From Symbiodinium sp. CCMP2592 (Eukaryota; Sar; Dinophyceae; Suessiales; Symbiodiniaceae): DNA of 64,000 nt. Shown in pieces: positions 23,871 through 40,562 of this stretch; position 1 is the first letter of the stretch; every line of letters begins with the position of its first letter. The translations under genes and the position numbers were made by a program. The stretch spans positions 124,001-188,000 of the forward strand of contig CAJNDT010001002.1 of the NCBI GenBank assembly GCA_905221615.1, given 5' to 3'. The notes beneath the pieces are model-generated. The model was given only the letters and a program-made list of their open reading frames with translations. It was not told the DNA's origin and searched no databases.

Positions 23871-23914
23871 CATGCATATGCATATGAAAACTCGTGGCGG
23901 GAGGCCTGGAGCAC

Positions 23915-24576
23915 CTGCCCTTCGGGCGGCTCGCTGCCGTTGGTGAACTCCATGAAGACCTCTCCGCCAAGGCACCCCAGCTGCCTAGCTTTTTGTGGGG
24001 TTTCTGGGATTTAGTGTTTGAGGGGGTGGGTGTAGGGTTGTATTGGCTCGGCGGTTCGCGAATGAGGAGTTCCCTCCCGGGGGTCGAAGTAGCTTGAGGG
24101 CCTGGTTTTAGGATGAAGTGTTGATGCTCTTGTCTTTGAAGCTGAAGGCTGCGGTCAGGTCTGGTGTGTTAGGCTTCCGGCTCCGGGCTTCGGGTGTGAG
24201 GTATTCGGGAATTGGCATGGATGTTCACAGGTCCCGGCGTCGTGACAGGGAGAAATGCCTTAGGCTCCTGAAGGCCTTGGCCGGACAGCTCCGCCAAAGC
24301 CGTGCAAAACCGTGCGACATGAATGCGACAGCTCTCGCTTGACCGGCCTTATCCAACCGTGTGGTGTAGCGGCCGAAATGATTCGCACCGCAACGTCAGC
24401 TGGAGCAAAAGTGTAGGGTCTAGTCTGTAAGCATGGCCTCTCTCCAAGCCGCTGCCTTAAGCTCGAAACCCTCGACCCCGAATCACTACAGAGCAAAAAA
24501 CATACCCGATACTGTATGGCATTGCAACCCCAGAAGAGCGTGCTGGAGGAGTCCTCGACGAAGAGCTCCGTCGGAA
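23915..24576 (-). CDS. Unidentified gene, two exons seen
   Basis: Exon 24576-24506 follows CCAG, reads PTELFVEDSSSTLFWGCNAI and then QYR, and ends at the strong donor GTATGT. Exon 23959-23915 follows AGAG, reads VFMEFTNGSEPPEGQ, and ends at a GT donor. Both have G/C-biased third positions. Exons between and beyond them were not found. A competing set of open plus frames over the same DNA is weaker because it lacks comparable donors. Confidence 0.45.
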
Positions 24577-24579
24577 CTG

Positions 24580-25680
24580 GCCAGAGGAGTGGTAGAATTG
24601 AGGGACGTGAGGCCCGTTTCGGCGGTGAGGTAGGGTAGTCTAGGATGCAGGGACGAGGTCTTTGCCATCTCCGGGTGTCGACACCTTATCACATTGCTGG
24701 CCAGTTTCAGCTCAAGGGCTTCATCCGGAACCATCCCTCAACTGAGAACCCCCAAGCCCTGCACACCCGGAACGCCCAAAGTCCTGAACCCCGGAAGTGC
24801 GGCCCCAAAGCCTCGGGAGGTGTGTGGAACACCAAACTCCGAGTTCTGGCCTAAGCTTAGTAGGAGTTCTGGTCGTTCACATGTGAATGCTTCATACACA
24901 CTGGAGATGGAAGCTAGAGCAAGACATGCCCTGAGGTACCGTAATCGAATGAGGAAGCTTCAAGATATCTGCCGAAAGTGAGTGGTCTTCTCAAGCCTGC
25001 TATACTTCCATTGAGCATCATCAACTAAATCCGATAGAGCGCCTGAATCGAAACCTCAGAATCATAAATCGTAGGATCATTCGCAGAGGGTCTAAGTCCA
25101 AATAGTAGGAGTCTGACCATCTTGAGCCCGCCCCCCTCCCCCAACAAAGGGGACTGCGGTTCTCCCTAGCACCGAAGCACGCCTGCTTTGTCTCCGGAGG
25201 GCTTCGAGCCCTTCGCCGAGGAGTTGGGGCCTCAATAGAAATCCTAGAAGTCTGAACATCCCTATAAAACTGACAAGCAGTAAATTGATAAGACCCCCTG
25301 GACTCTTTCTATATGTTACTGAATCTACAAAGGCCTACAAGTCTGCTTCCACCGCGATCGCGTGGCAAAACTTGGGGCTGTAGCTCTTTAAGTGTCCAGG
25401 GGGCTGGGCCCAACGTTAGGCGCTACGAAGATCCAAGGTGACCTTTGAGGAGACAGTGTCCTAGGCGCAGGCAGGTGTCAGCACTTCCGTGACCGTCGGA
25501 GAAAGAAGCATTTTCTCTCGGCATGCAGGTCGGCTGTACGTGCCAGCAAGATGCGATTTCGCTTGCCGTGCACTCCAGCAGGTCAGAATTCACAGAAAAG
25601 CGCCGCAGACACAAAGGGGAGACGTGCCTGGTGCTCACACCGTCGAGCGCCCAATGACACTCTGACAGCATGGCTATTGC
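24580..25680. other. Spacer downstream of the alpha-tubulin stop
   Basis: Unique DNA with scattered filler. A plus frame with RARHALRYRNRMRKLQDICR at 24870-24980 precedes a GTGAGT, but on its own it is not enough to call a gene. I see no AATAAA signal just after the tubulin stop. Confidence 0.3.
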
Positions 25681-25681
25681 C

Positions 25682-31836
<6,155 letters not shown>

Positions 31837-31839
31837 GGC

Positions 31840-32210
31840 TGCGAAGATCGGCGAAAGGCTCGAAAGTTTTTGAACTGGCGAGGGGCGTCGCGCGCTGAGC
31901 CAGCAGGACGAGGCCGGCGATATAAGGGATCAGTGCAGGGATTGTTCAGGGTTCGATACTCTTAGCCCTAAACTAGGGAAACGCTGCAATTTCAGCCTCG
32001 TAACGCCGATTGAAGAACCTGCACGCGACGTCCGCCAACACTAACCTTTGCGGAGAACCAAAGGAAACACTCCAGCACCACAGGTGTTTTGGCCTCCCCA
32101 CGTAGAAGGGCACCCGTAGCCTGGAGAAGCCCGCATTAAACCCAGCAACACCCTGAAGTAGATCGCCAAGTCCCAGAACCTGCGTTCAAAACCACTGACT
32201 TCCTGAAACT
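31840..32210. other. Region upstream of alpha-tubulin
   Basis: Unique sequence with AACCC words. I see no TATA box, which is usual for dinoflagellate genes, and no other exon. Confidence 0.35.
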
Positions 32211-32211
32211 A

Positions 32212-32299
32212 GGGGGCTAGCATCCGAAATAGTACTTGTAAAATCCTGATTTTAAGGACCCCAAAATAAGATACCCCCAATTTTCTGAGACTCCCCCGA
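32212..32299. mobile_element. Decayed copy of the 7276-7377 MITE-like element
   Basis: AAGGACCCCAAAATAAGATA followed by CCCCCAATTTTCTGAGACTC closely matches the right half of the element at 7276-7377. The left terminus (GGGGGCTAGCATCCGAAATAG) is a degraded match to the same inverted repeat. Confidence 0.65.
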
Positions 32300-32397
32300 T
32301 GTCCCCAGCAAAGCGCAATTTCCGTGGCTGCTGCGGGAGGTCGGACTCCTCTGGGCCGGCGCCGCCTTGGGGGGTCGGTTTCTCTCCATGTTCATAA

Positions 32398-32426
32398 GGG
32401 GGTTTAGGGTTTAGGGTTTAGGGTCT
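32398..32426 (+). repeat. Short TTTAGGG array
   Basis: Three consecutive TTTAGGG units in unique DNA. Confidence 0.8.
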
Positions 32427-32616
32427 CTTATAAGGTGCCTTACAGGATTTTGAGTTTGGGATTTAACGATTGAACTTTGTCTCCAGTCCTCTGCGGCTTC
32501 TTTTGCCATTTAGATGTTTTTTTAAGTGTTCTACAAGAAGGCTCTCCGGGCCGAGAGGGCCTTGCAGCTTCTGCGCACTAAACTCAAGAAGTTGTGTCAG
32601 GTCTAGGGGCTTTCAG

Positions 32617-33192
32617 ATGTTTAGCGCTTTGGTGTTCTTGGCGCTTTGCGGGCTTGGAGTCAGAGCCGCGTCAGAGTGCCACAGATACTGTAGCTGTATC
32701 AGGATACCCAATAAGTTAGAACCCCAGCAGTACTGCGAAGTGTTCTGGCCACCATGTTTAAGGCGTCAAGACCTTGGGGTTGATTTCGAGATTGAATCGC
32801 AATGCTACCCGAAAGCTCAGCCCGAGACAGGAAAGTCAAGGCTCTACAAGCTAGACCTTATGACCCCATTTACGCAGCCGAAGCTCAGCTTGAGCCCTTG
32901 CTCTTGGAAAACAGGCCCAAACCAGAAATTCAAAGCTGCACCCAGCTTCCTTCAAAGACTCGCAGCTACCTCAACTGAAAGCTCTGACCGATTGAGTGCT
33001 AAACCCCAAAGGCCAACACCCTTCGTGCATTCTTACCCGGGTGCCTTCGCGGCAGTCGTTACTTTCCGACGCCTGGGCCCGTTAAAACCCTCTGCGAGGA
33101 CATTACAGCTTGGGTCTGCCAGTTGTTGGCTTACTGACTATAAAACTCGTTTAACGCACTATGTCTACATGGGCATGAATGTTTCCGCATGA
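32617..33192 (+). CDS. Possible secreted cysteine-rich protein, 191 aa
   Basis: An in-frame ATG at 32617 begins MFSALVFLALCGLGVRAASE, which has the shape of a signal peptide (hydrophobic core, small residues before a likely cut). A cysteine-rich stretch follows (CHRYCSC, then C residues spaced by 12, 6 and about 20). The frame ends at TGA near 33192. It is intronless and lies on the strand opposite to its neighbours, so it may be chance. No family recognised. Confidence 0.25.
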   Translation: MFSALVFLALCGLGVRAASECHRYCSCIRIPNKLEPQQYCEVFWPPCLRRQDLGVDFEIESQCYPKAQPETGKSRLYKLDLMTPFTQPKLSLSPCSWKTGPNQKFKAAPSFLQRLAATSTESSDRLSAKPQRPTPFVHSYPGAFAAVVTFRRLGPLKPSARTLQLGSASCWLTDYKTRLTHYVYMGMNVSA

Positions 33193-33194
33193 CT

Positions 33195-34115
33195 GCGAGA
33201 TCCATAAAGTCAGGACAACGGATAGCTGTGGTCAGTTTTAACGGGGCTTCGTTGGCGGCTTCTACTGCGCAGTACCTGGGATGCTCAAACGTCCTCGCAG
33301 TACAGAGAACATACTAAGCCCACAAACAAGGCCTTTGCATAAACATGACCTCAACCCCAAGACCACAAACCCTGACACACTAAACCCGACCCCGCCACCT
33401 AAATCCGTCGACACTGAATCCTCAACCCTGAAACCCTGGACCCCAAAACCTGAATCTTCATCCCTGAAACCTTTTATCCCTAAGCGCGAATGCTCTCAAG
33501 TCCCAGGCCCAGACCCCACTCCCTTCTATGAACCCTACACCCCTCCGCCTACAGATCCCTCTGCCGCCTAGGCGGTGGCCGCGGCGCCGCGGGCGACCGT
33601 GGTGAGGGAGCCGGGACTTAGCAAGAGATTTCACCGGGGAGGGTTGAGGCTCTTTAGGGCTTTGGGTGCAGAGTTTGGGCTTGGGCCCAGGGCTTGCAGT
33701 GATAAGTTGCCACGTCATGCCCACAAATCCTGAACCCTCAAAGCCGACAAAAAACCTTCCGACACAGGAGCTACAAGAAGAAACTTGCTGGGTGCAGGAA
33801 GCTCCGATTGCAGGGTCTAACGGTCGGAGTTTCAAGTTTTACGGTGTGGGGATTCGGGACTTTGGACTGAAGCGCTTACGGCTGTGGGATTCAACTGGCT
33901 GCTTTTCAATGTGTGGTGGCACGTGTGCGGGCGTGGTCCTCGTTTGCTATGCGGCAGACTCAGAAACCCCGAACACAAAGCTGCATCATAGCATAAAGTC
34001 TTTCATCCTGCCTACGTCACAGAACCGCAAAGGAAGGCAGTGAATCCAAGAGTTAAAAACCATTAACTCCCGAGTTTATTGCCCGGCATCGGGCCGCCTT
34101 GGCCCGCAGAATTTA
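33195..34115. other. Spacer or filler
   Basis: AACCCTGA and TTTAGGG-type words alternate with unique DNA. Nothing supported. Confidence 0.3.
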
Positions 34116-34639
34116 CTTCTGATTTAATTGGCCCTGAACGTTGCGCCACGCTCAATTCCACGCCTGTCCTGCTCCTACACGGCACAATTAAATCATGATT
34201 TAATTCTTTCTGCTACACTATCCGAACCCGAGGCGACAATTAAATGATGATTTAACTGTTTTGAATCAATAACCAAATCTGGAACAATTAAATCAACTCG
34301 AACAGTTGGCAAGAACGCAACAATTAGATCATCATGTAACTGCCTCGCAGGATCCTTGTTTCAGGCTCAAGGTTTAAGGTGAGATGCACGGTCCGCATGC
34401 TTGTTTGTCTACTGCATTGTGTGCAGGCGTGTCTACCGGACGCGTCCCTAAGAGGCACTGTGTTGTTACAGCGAGCTATGGTAGATGACAGCCCGAGAAG
34501 GAGAAGCAAGATCTTGAGCAAGAGAAAATTTCAGAGGACAGTTTCGGTGGCATCGAAATGGCGGTCCATGGCGTTGACAATGATGATGGGTGGACCCCAA
34601 AGAGATGAATGGAGGCAAGGCGGAGGCGTGATCATACTC

Positions 34640-34735
34640 GACCCGACTAGACGAGACTAGAGTAGACTGGAGTAGACTGGAGTAGACTAGAGTAGGCTAC
34701 AGACTAGAACCGAGCAGACTAGACTAAACTAGTCT
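34640..34735. repeat. AGTAGACTGG-type minirepeat
   Basis: Imperfect 10-12 bp units (GACTAGAGTAGACTGGAGTA) in direct repetition immediately left of the satellite. Confidence 0.75.
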
Positions 34736-35110
34736 ACTTATTTAGGCTAGCTTTCCCTGGACCGTGATAGGAACCAGCTACATTACTGGTGGTTACCAAG
34801 AAGGACGCCAAATTGCACAATTAAATCATGATTTAATGTGGTATCCCGCTACTGTGGCGATCTACTCATCTAGGCTAAAATTCCTTGGACCGTGATAGTA
34901 ACCCCAACTGCATTCCTGGTGGTTACCAAGGAGGACGAATTCGGCAACTAGATCATGATTGAACGTGGATTCCCGCTAGTGTGGCGATCGACTTATTTAG
35001 GCTATAAGTCTTGGACCGTGATAGGAACCAACTACATTACTGCTGGTTACCCAGAAGGACACCAAATTCTGCAATTAAATCATGATTCAATGTGATATCC
35101 CCCGAGCGTA
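34736..35110. repeat. 127-bp satellite, three copies
   Basis: Three diverged units of about 127 bp share GGACCGTGATAG (34759, 34887, 35013), a TGGTTACC segment and one palindrome each (34819, 34946, 35073, exactly 127 bp apart). Confidence 0.9.
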
Positions 35111-35280
35111 TTGCACACAAGTCTCTGGTAGAATATACTGGCACACAGGAGACAATAAACTCATGATTTAATTGTTTATTAGAGAAATGCATACCGACAC
35201 AATTACAACCCGATTTAATTGTGTCTTTGGAAGGTCCAAAGTATGTCAAAACCGAACACTTAAATCAAGATTTAATTTTA

Positions 35281-35735
35281 TTTAACTTCTGGATTCATTG
35301 GTTTTCGAACCGCAAAGGCGCAAGCCCTGCACAAATCGCCGAAACCGTCAAAGCCTTCTGCCTTGAACACGACGAAACCCGAGTCACTCTCAACCCGAAC
35401 TCCGCAGAACCGTTTCTTGCTAAGTCTAAGACTGTCAGATGCAACTTGCCACTGACGTCGAACTTCCGGGATTTCCAAAAAGAACTGGCATTGCTTAACT
35501 CGAAACCCGAAACCCCAGACTGGCTTGCGCGTTTCTGGTGTTGTTTTAGTTGCCTGGCACACCCGTGTCGCACCGAGAAGTTGGGGCTATTTCGGATGGC
35601 TTTGCCAATCCGAGAGCTCCCCAAACAGCCATCGAAGCCTTCTTCGAGGCCCTTGGCCCTAGACGCCGAAAAAGGAGTTCTGGGACCCGAAGGACTCCTG
35701 CCACGTCAGCACACACTCTGAATGCAGTTTGCTAG
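35281..35735. other. Unassigned, open plus frames
   Basis: A plus frame is open over 35221-35721 and an overlapping one contains APQTAIEAFFEALG near 35600. Part of the DNA is AACCCGA-type filler. No splice partner found. Confidence 0.2.
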
Positions 35736-35824
35736 ACTCTGCTAGACTGCTAGAAGGTAGAGCTGGGGATAGAAAGTCGTCAGCAAGCAGCGGCCAGTCG
35801 GCAGTAAATAGGCAGCGGTGTGGT

Positions 35825-36060
35825 GGGTCTCGGAGTAGGAGTTGGGGTAGTAGTAGTTGTGGTAGTAGTCGTCGTGGTAGTAGGACAAGAAGCAGTCGTC
35901 GTCGTCGAGGTAGCAAAGGCGGAAGTAGCAGTCATCGTCATCGAAGGAAGTAGCAGCAGTAGTAGTGCAATAAGAGGAGCAGTAGCAGCAGTAGCAGCAG
36001 TTGCCGTGGCAGTGGCAGTGGCCGCGGCGATGGCTGTGGCAGTGGCAGTGACGATGGCTT
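35825..36060. repeat. TAG / CAG / GTG triplet and hexamer repeat
   Basis: Interrupted GTAGTAGT, AGCAGT and GTGGCA units. Confidence 0.85.
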
Positions 36061-36139
36061 CGTTCCTCCCTGCGTTTCGGGGCTTCCTTCGTTCCTCGTG
36101 TTGTCTTCCTGGCTTTCTTCCTGCACTCCAACTTTAGGA

Positions 36140-36591
36140 AGGAAAGATAACCTGGCGTGATCATGTTCTTTGCATATCCTGTGTAAGTTGTGTATCCATC
36201 TCTTTTGACAGTAAGCTTGGGGAACCGAACCTCTGGTTCGCTTTCTCCCCGAATCCGAAACATACCCTCACCTCTGCTAAAACCAAAACCTCCACAACTT
36301 GCACCCGAGGGATTGGTGCTCTGCAGCTCTGCAACTGTAACCACCAGATTTAGGCTTTGAGTGATTCCATACCAACCAGAGATTTCTCGCAAAACCAGGA
36401 GGCAATTAACGAATGACATCGCCCTGCAGTCCATATATCGATACCTCCAAACCCTGTCCTAATGACTAAGGCGCCTACAGGTATACGAGAGCCCAACTCC
36501 GATCAAAGGCCCGGCCGCCTGCTGGACGACCTCCTTTGCAGCTGCGAGCCCATCCGTAGGAGGCGCAGAGTCGAGGTCGACAGCGTGGTAT
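36140..36591 (-). CDS. Unidentified protein with a hydrophobic segment
   Basis: Exon 36591-36487 follows TTTCAAG and reads YHAVDLDSAPPTDGLAAAKE, then VVQQAAGPLIGVGL, ending at donor GTATACC in phase 2. Exon 2 starts at 36423 after CTGCAG and restores the frame (AMSFVNCLLVLREISGWYGI). The frame stays open to about 36140 and includes EVRFPKLTVKRDGYTTYTGY. The joined segment around GPLIGVGLSAMSFVNCLLVL is hydrophobic enough for a membrane helix. The 66-bp intron is GT-AG. A further intron inside 36350-36240 is possible. Family not recognised. Confidence 0.5.
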
Positions 36592-36799
36592 CTTGAAATA
36601 CAGTGTTTCTTGTTGAAGGGATTGGGCTTTAGAGTTGAAGGGTGGAAGGTTGAGGGCTTCGGGCTCAAGAGCTTCGACTTTGAGGTTGAAGCGTTTGCGT
36701 TTAGGTTTTTGCCGTTGAGGATAGAGGGTTTGCGGTGGGGCCTGAGAGCTGTCAAGGGTTTAGGACTTGGTTTTCGAGTTGTGAAGCACGAAAAACAAA

Positions 36800-37295
36800 A
36801 CACTGCTGCTGCCGCTGCTGCTGCTGCTACTACTACGACTACTGCTACTGCTACTGCTGATGCTACTGCTGATGCTACTGCTACTACTACGACTACTGCT
36901 ACTGCTACTGCTGATGCTACTGCTGATGCTACTGCTACTGCTACTGCTACTGCTACTGCTACTGCTACTGCTACTGCTACTGCTACTGCTACTGCTACTG
37001 CTACTGCTACTGCTACTGCTACTGCTACTGCTACTGCTACTGCTACTGCTACTGCTATGCTACTGCTGATGCTACTGCTGATGCTGATGCTACTGCTACT
37101 GCTACTGCTACTGCTACTGCTGCTACTGCTACTGCTACTGCTACTGCTACTGCTACTGCTACTGCTACTGCTACTGCTACTGCTACTGCTACTGCTACTG
37201 CTACTGCTACTGCTACTGCTACTGCTACTGCTACTGCTACTGCTACTGCTACTGCTACTGCTACTGCTACTGCTACTGCTACTGCTACTACTACC

Positions 37296-37329
<34 letters not shown>

Positions 37330-37745
37330 CTACCACCACCACTACCTACTACCTACTACCTACTACCTACTACCAACAACCTACCGCCTACCACCAACCA
37401 CATACTACCTACGACCTACGACCTACGACCTACGACCTACGACCTACGACCTACAACCTACTACCTGCGACCTGCTACCTGCTACCTACTACTTCCTCCC
37501 TACTACCTACTACTACTTCTACTACTACTTACTACTACGGCTACTACCACTATTACTACTACTACTACTACTACTACTACTACGACGACTACTACTACTG
37601 CCACTGCCACTGCCACTGCCACTGCCATTGCTACTGGGAGTGCTACTGCTACTATTGCTACTGCTACTGCTCCTGCTACTGCTACTACTACTAGTACTGC
37701 TACCGCAACTACTACTGCTACTACTACTGCTGCTGGTGCACAGGC
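36800..37745. repeat. Giant (ACTGCT)n and related triplet repeat, about 940 bp
   Basis: A near-perfect ACTGCT hexamer array fills 36905-37290, flanked by GCT, CTACGA, ACCTACT and CTACTG units. The 393-codon Leu/Thr frame and its opposites are repeat artefacts. Confidence 0.97.
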
Positions 37746-38317
37746 ACAAGGCAGCCCTTACGAAGTCCTGGCCCTAAACCCGGAAGCGTAACCCAAAGCA
37801 CCTCAGGCTTGAGACTCAAGGTCAGGGCCAGGGCTCAAGCTTCATGTTCGAGGGTTATGACTTAAACTTTCAGGTGCAAGGTTTACTTCGAACATCTTCA
37901 ATCCATGCCCACAAACCCTCAGCCTCCCCACGAACCCACCAGGCACATGGAAACGACACTTCGACAAGACGAGACCGTCGGCTTCGTAAATCCCATAAAC
38001 CCAACGGGGCCTGAACCCTGCAAAACGCAAACCCTATAACCCGAGCACCCGAAGTCCACCCTGCACCGCCCCACCCTCTCGCAAAACAAGAACACGTGCC
38101 TGAAAAGTTCACCGAAGTGGTGGCAAAACGCGTTCAGGTCTAGCCTCCCGATTCGATTCTACTGCTCATGGACACAAAACCTTGCATCCTCTGTTTAGGT
38201 TCCCTTTGGGGTTGAGGGTTTCGAGCTCTCAGGTTTGGGATAAATGCGGATTTTCGGATACTTTAGGTGACATTGGCTTGTGTCGATCAGGCATATGAAA
38301 TGGGCATTTGGGGCGGT
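37746..38317. other. Filler, no gene seen
   Basis: GGGCTTGAG / CCCGAAG / AACCC-type words. Confidence 0.35.
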
Positions 38318-38319
38318 CA

Positions 38320-38418
38320 CAGTATTGTAGTAGTAGTAGTAGTAGCAGCAGCAGCAGTAGTAGTAGTAGCTGCAGCAGTATCAGAAGTAGTGGTAGTAGC
38401 AGCACCAGGATGAGTAGC

Positions 38419-38466
<48 letters not shown>

Positions 38467-38560
38467 CAGTAGTAGTAGTAGTGGTAGTAGTAGTAGTAGT
38501 AGTAGTAGTAGCATTAGTAGCAGCAAAAGCCTGGTAGTATCAGCAGCAGCGGTAGGACAA
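38320..38560. repeat. TAG/CAG triplet repeat
   Basis: TAG runs with AGC interruptions, densest at 38420-38465. Confidence 0.95.
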
Positions 38561-38589
38561 TCATTTTTGTCTTGCATACTCCTGCCAGG

Positions 38590-39172
38590 GTGAACATTGG
38601 TCTGTCTAGCCTGACGGACTTTATGGTGGTCTCAGCAAGCCAGAACCTTCTGTTGCTTGATGCATTGTGTGAAGTTATGCAGGGGATGACACCCTTCTGG
38701 ACTCCCTAAACCCGTCGTAACACTGATGGCTACACTGACTACTATGTCTGCCACGCATGCTACTTTGCAATGAACAGGACGACACCGGGGCAGGCCTGTT
38801 TCCACCTTTTTGACGGAACATCTGCCTCAAGAGCAGAGACTGGGACACAGGTGCAACGAATTTCGGATCTAGGTTCTAGGGGTTTCCTATTGGCTGTGAT
38901 GCTTCGCGTGTCCTAGTGGTCGCAGACGGTGATCAAGGACTTCGTAGGAGTGGGGCTGCTGCCTTAGTGGTTTAAGCCTTCCTTTTGCTCAAACTCGAGC
39001 CGGCTCCGGGATGTTTCAGGGAATGCACCGGTGCTCAGCCCCATATGCCACTTACTGTCACTTCGTACTTGTAGACCGCTTTGTGCCGACTGTTCCTACA
39101 TGGCCTCCGAATCTTCCTCCAGATGCAGTTTTTGAATCCGGCTCTGTCGCCCTAGCGGTAACAGCAGTGTGA
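38590..39172 (+). pseudogene. Intronless coding-like block with stops
   Basis: After CCAG at about 38590 the plus strand reads VNIGLSSLTDFMVVSASQNL, then LLLDALCEVMQGMTPFWTP, and meets TAA. The same frame reopens at once with DGYTDYYVCHACYFAMNRTT. After another break, a different plus frame reads GMHRCSAPYATYCHFVLVDR and ends at TGA near 39172. The DNA is free of filler words. A decayed retroposed gene fits; a gene with two short introns is the alternative. Family not recognised. Confidence 0.35.
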
Positions 39173-39259
39173 AACCCATGATGGTGATTTGATGCCCAAC
39201 AATGTTACCCACAATGACAGCGACGACGAGGAGATATTGGAAACCAATTGCGAAAGCCC

Positions 39260-40174
39260 CCCCAAACCGACCCCAACTCCGTCAAGCAGGCCGAAGCGCT
39301 TCAACCGAGTCTTGAAGTTCATCTCGTCCTCCTGATCCTCGAGTTTAGGACATGGAATCGAGGCCGAGCGACTTCTCTCGGCGCGGTCCGAAACACCCCT
39401 GGAGCCCCACCTACAGCAGCAGACTGCTCCGTCCCGACGACAGATACAAGTACCCGAAACATTCAACTCATCGGCACTAGAACTGCCGACGTGCTGCAAG
39501 CAGAGGCCCCCTTTAATCCAGCACGGATGTCCTTGAAGCGAAGGCCTCGCGCCTCGAAGCTCTCGATGACCTGAGCGGGGCGAGTGTGCCATGCCGTCAG
39601 GATTTAGTGGCAGCAGCAGGTTGACCTGGCGCCACGCCCTTGTTCTTAGTGCTCTGGCATGTGCTTTGCTGAGCTTAGTGTTGGCCCTGGGCTGGCTTGC
39701 GATGCCGTTGGGTTCTTACGGTTCGGCTTGGCTCCTGTGCCGAATGTGATCGTTCATTGGCGGCGTCTCTTAGGCTGGATAATAAATGGTCTGGTTGGCC
39801 TAAGCACGTCTGCAGTTCTAGGCTCCTGAAGTCAGAAAACCTGCAGACTCTAGAAGTCCAAACCCCAGACCCTGCGAGCTTATAAGCTCTGCAAATAATT
39901 ATTCTTCTGAAGGCCAATACAGCGCTGTCAAACTTCTTGGAACCCCGCGAACCTACTGTCCAAAACCCTTGCAACCTACGTGAACGACACTGCATGATAG
40001 TGCAAAAATTCAAAACCCTGCAAAAAAAAAACAAGAAAGCCTTAACCTAAAGACAAGAAGCCTACAAAACTAATGAACCCAAATAAACCCAACCCCTCTT
40101 GGCGTACCTCCTCGGCACTGAGGTCACCGGTGCCGTCGTCGTCAAAGGTGCGAAAGATCAGCGCGAGCTCTTTC
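39260..40174 (-). CDS. EF-hand calcium-binding protein, three exons seen
   Basis: Exon 40174-40108 follows TCCAAG and reads KELALIFRTFDDDGTGDLSA plus EE. Exon 39570-39523 follows GCTCAG and continues VIESFEARGLRFKDIR; joined they make a complete EF-hand. The loop DDDGTGDLSAEE has Asp, Asp, Thr, Asp, Ser and Glu at the six metal-binding positions, and VIESFEARG forms the second helix. Donors are GT (GTACGCC) then GC (GCTGGA). Exon 39337 to about 39265 follows TCGAG and reads DQEDEMNFKTRLKRFGLL. The frame joins across the first intron. Membrane-like frames lie upstream on the same strand (41.5-44.2 kb), so an EF-hand channel or transporter is conceivable but unproven. Confidence 0.6.
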
Positions 40175-40179
40175 CTTGG

Positions 40180-40560
40180 AGGGTTTGTGCTTCCTTGGGG
40201 GTTTTTCAGGCGTTGATAAATGCGGTCTGCAAGCCTAAAGGCTGGCCAAGCCAAGGCCCTGGCCTCGAACCTCAAGGATAAGCCCTCTAAGATGCTTTGA
40301 GAAACCCAAAGAGCTCTAAGTCTACACCCAGTTAACTCCGGAACCCCTTGTAAAGCCCTTGCTGGCAAACACGTTTCAAAACCGCTGCCAACCAACCCCA
40401 AGCCCCCAAAGAAACAGCTCCAACACCTCAACAAACCCGTAGATAACTCAATAAAGCCCTCCTTTATACTGACACCCCCATAGCCTCCGAGGCAAAGGCT
40501 CCAAAGCCAACAGAAGTCCTACCATTTGGGCCTTGGTGTTTTCGATTGTCTAAATTTTTT
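40180..40560. other. Intron or spacer filler
   Basis: AACCCC and CCTTG words. Nothing supported. Confidence 0.3.
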
Positions 40561-40562
40561 TA

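Larger units (their letters stand above)
34118..35280. repeat. Cluster of AT-rich palindromes
   Basis: At least eleven copies or half-copies of the palindrome AATTAAATCATGATTTAATT occur in about 1.2 kb. The perfect 20-bp form is at 34186-34205. Other copies lie near 34121, 34237, 34285, 34321, 34819, 34946, 35073, 35153, 35200 and 35259. Outside the satellite, the flanking sequences differ while the palindrome is kept, which argues against simple duplication of longer blocks. The function is unknown; a protein-binding site or the end of a small element are possibilities. Confidence 0.8.

Noticed and set aside
24118-24981. A plus-strand gene from four open segments at 23.9-25.0 kb
   Set aside because: The minus strand of the same DNA gives exons with a GTATGT donor and AG acceptors. 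The plus segments lack matched donors, except for one GTGAGT.
36610-37791. 393-codon Leu/Thr-rich plus frame
   Set aside because: Produced by the ACTGCT/CTA repeat. The flanks are filler words.
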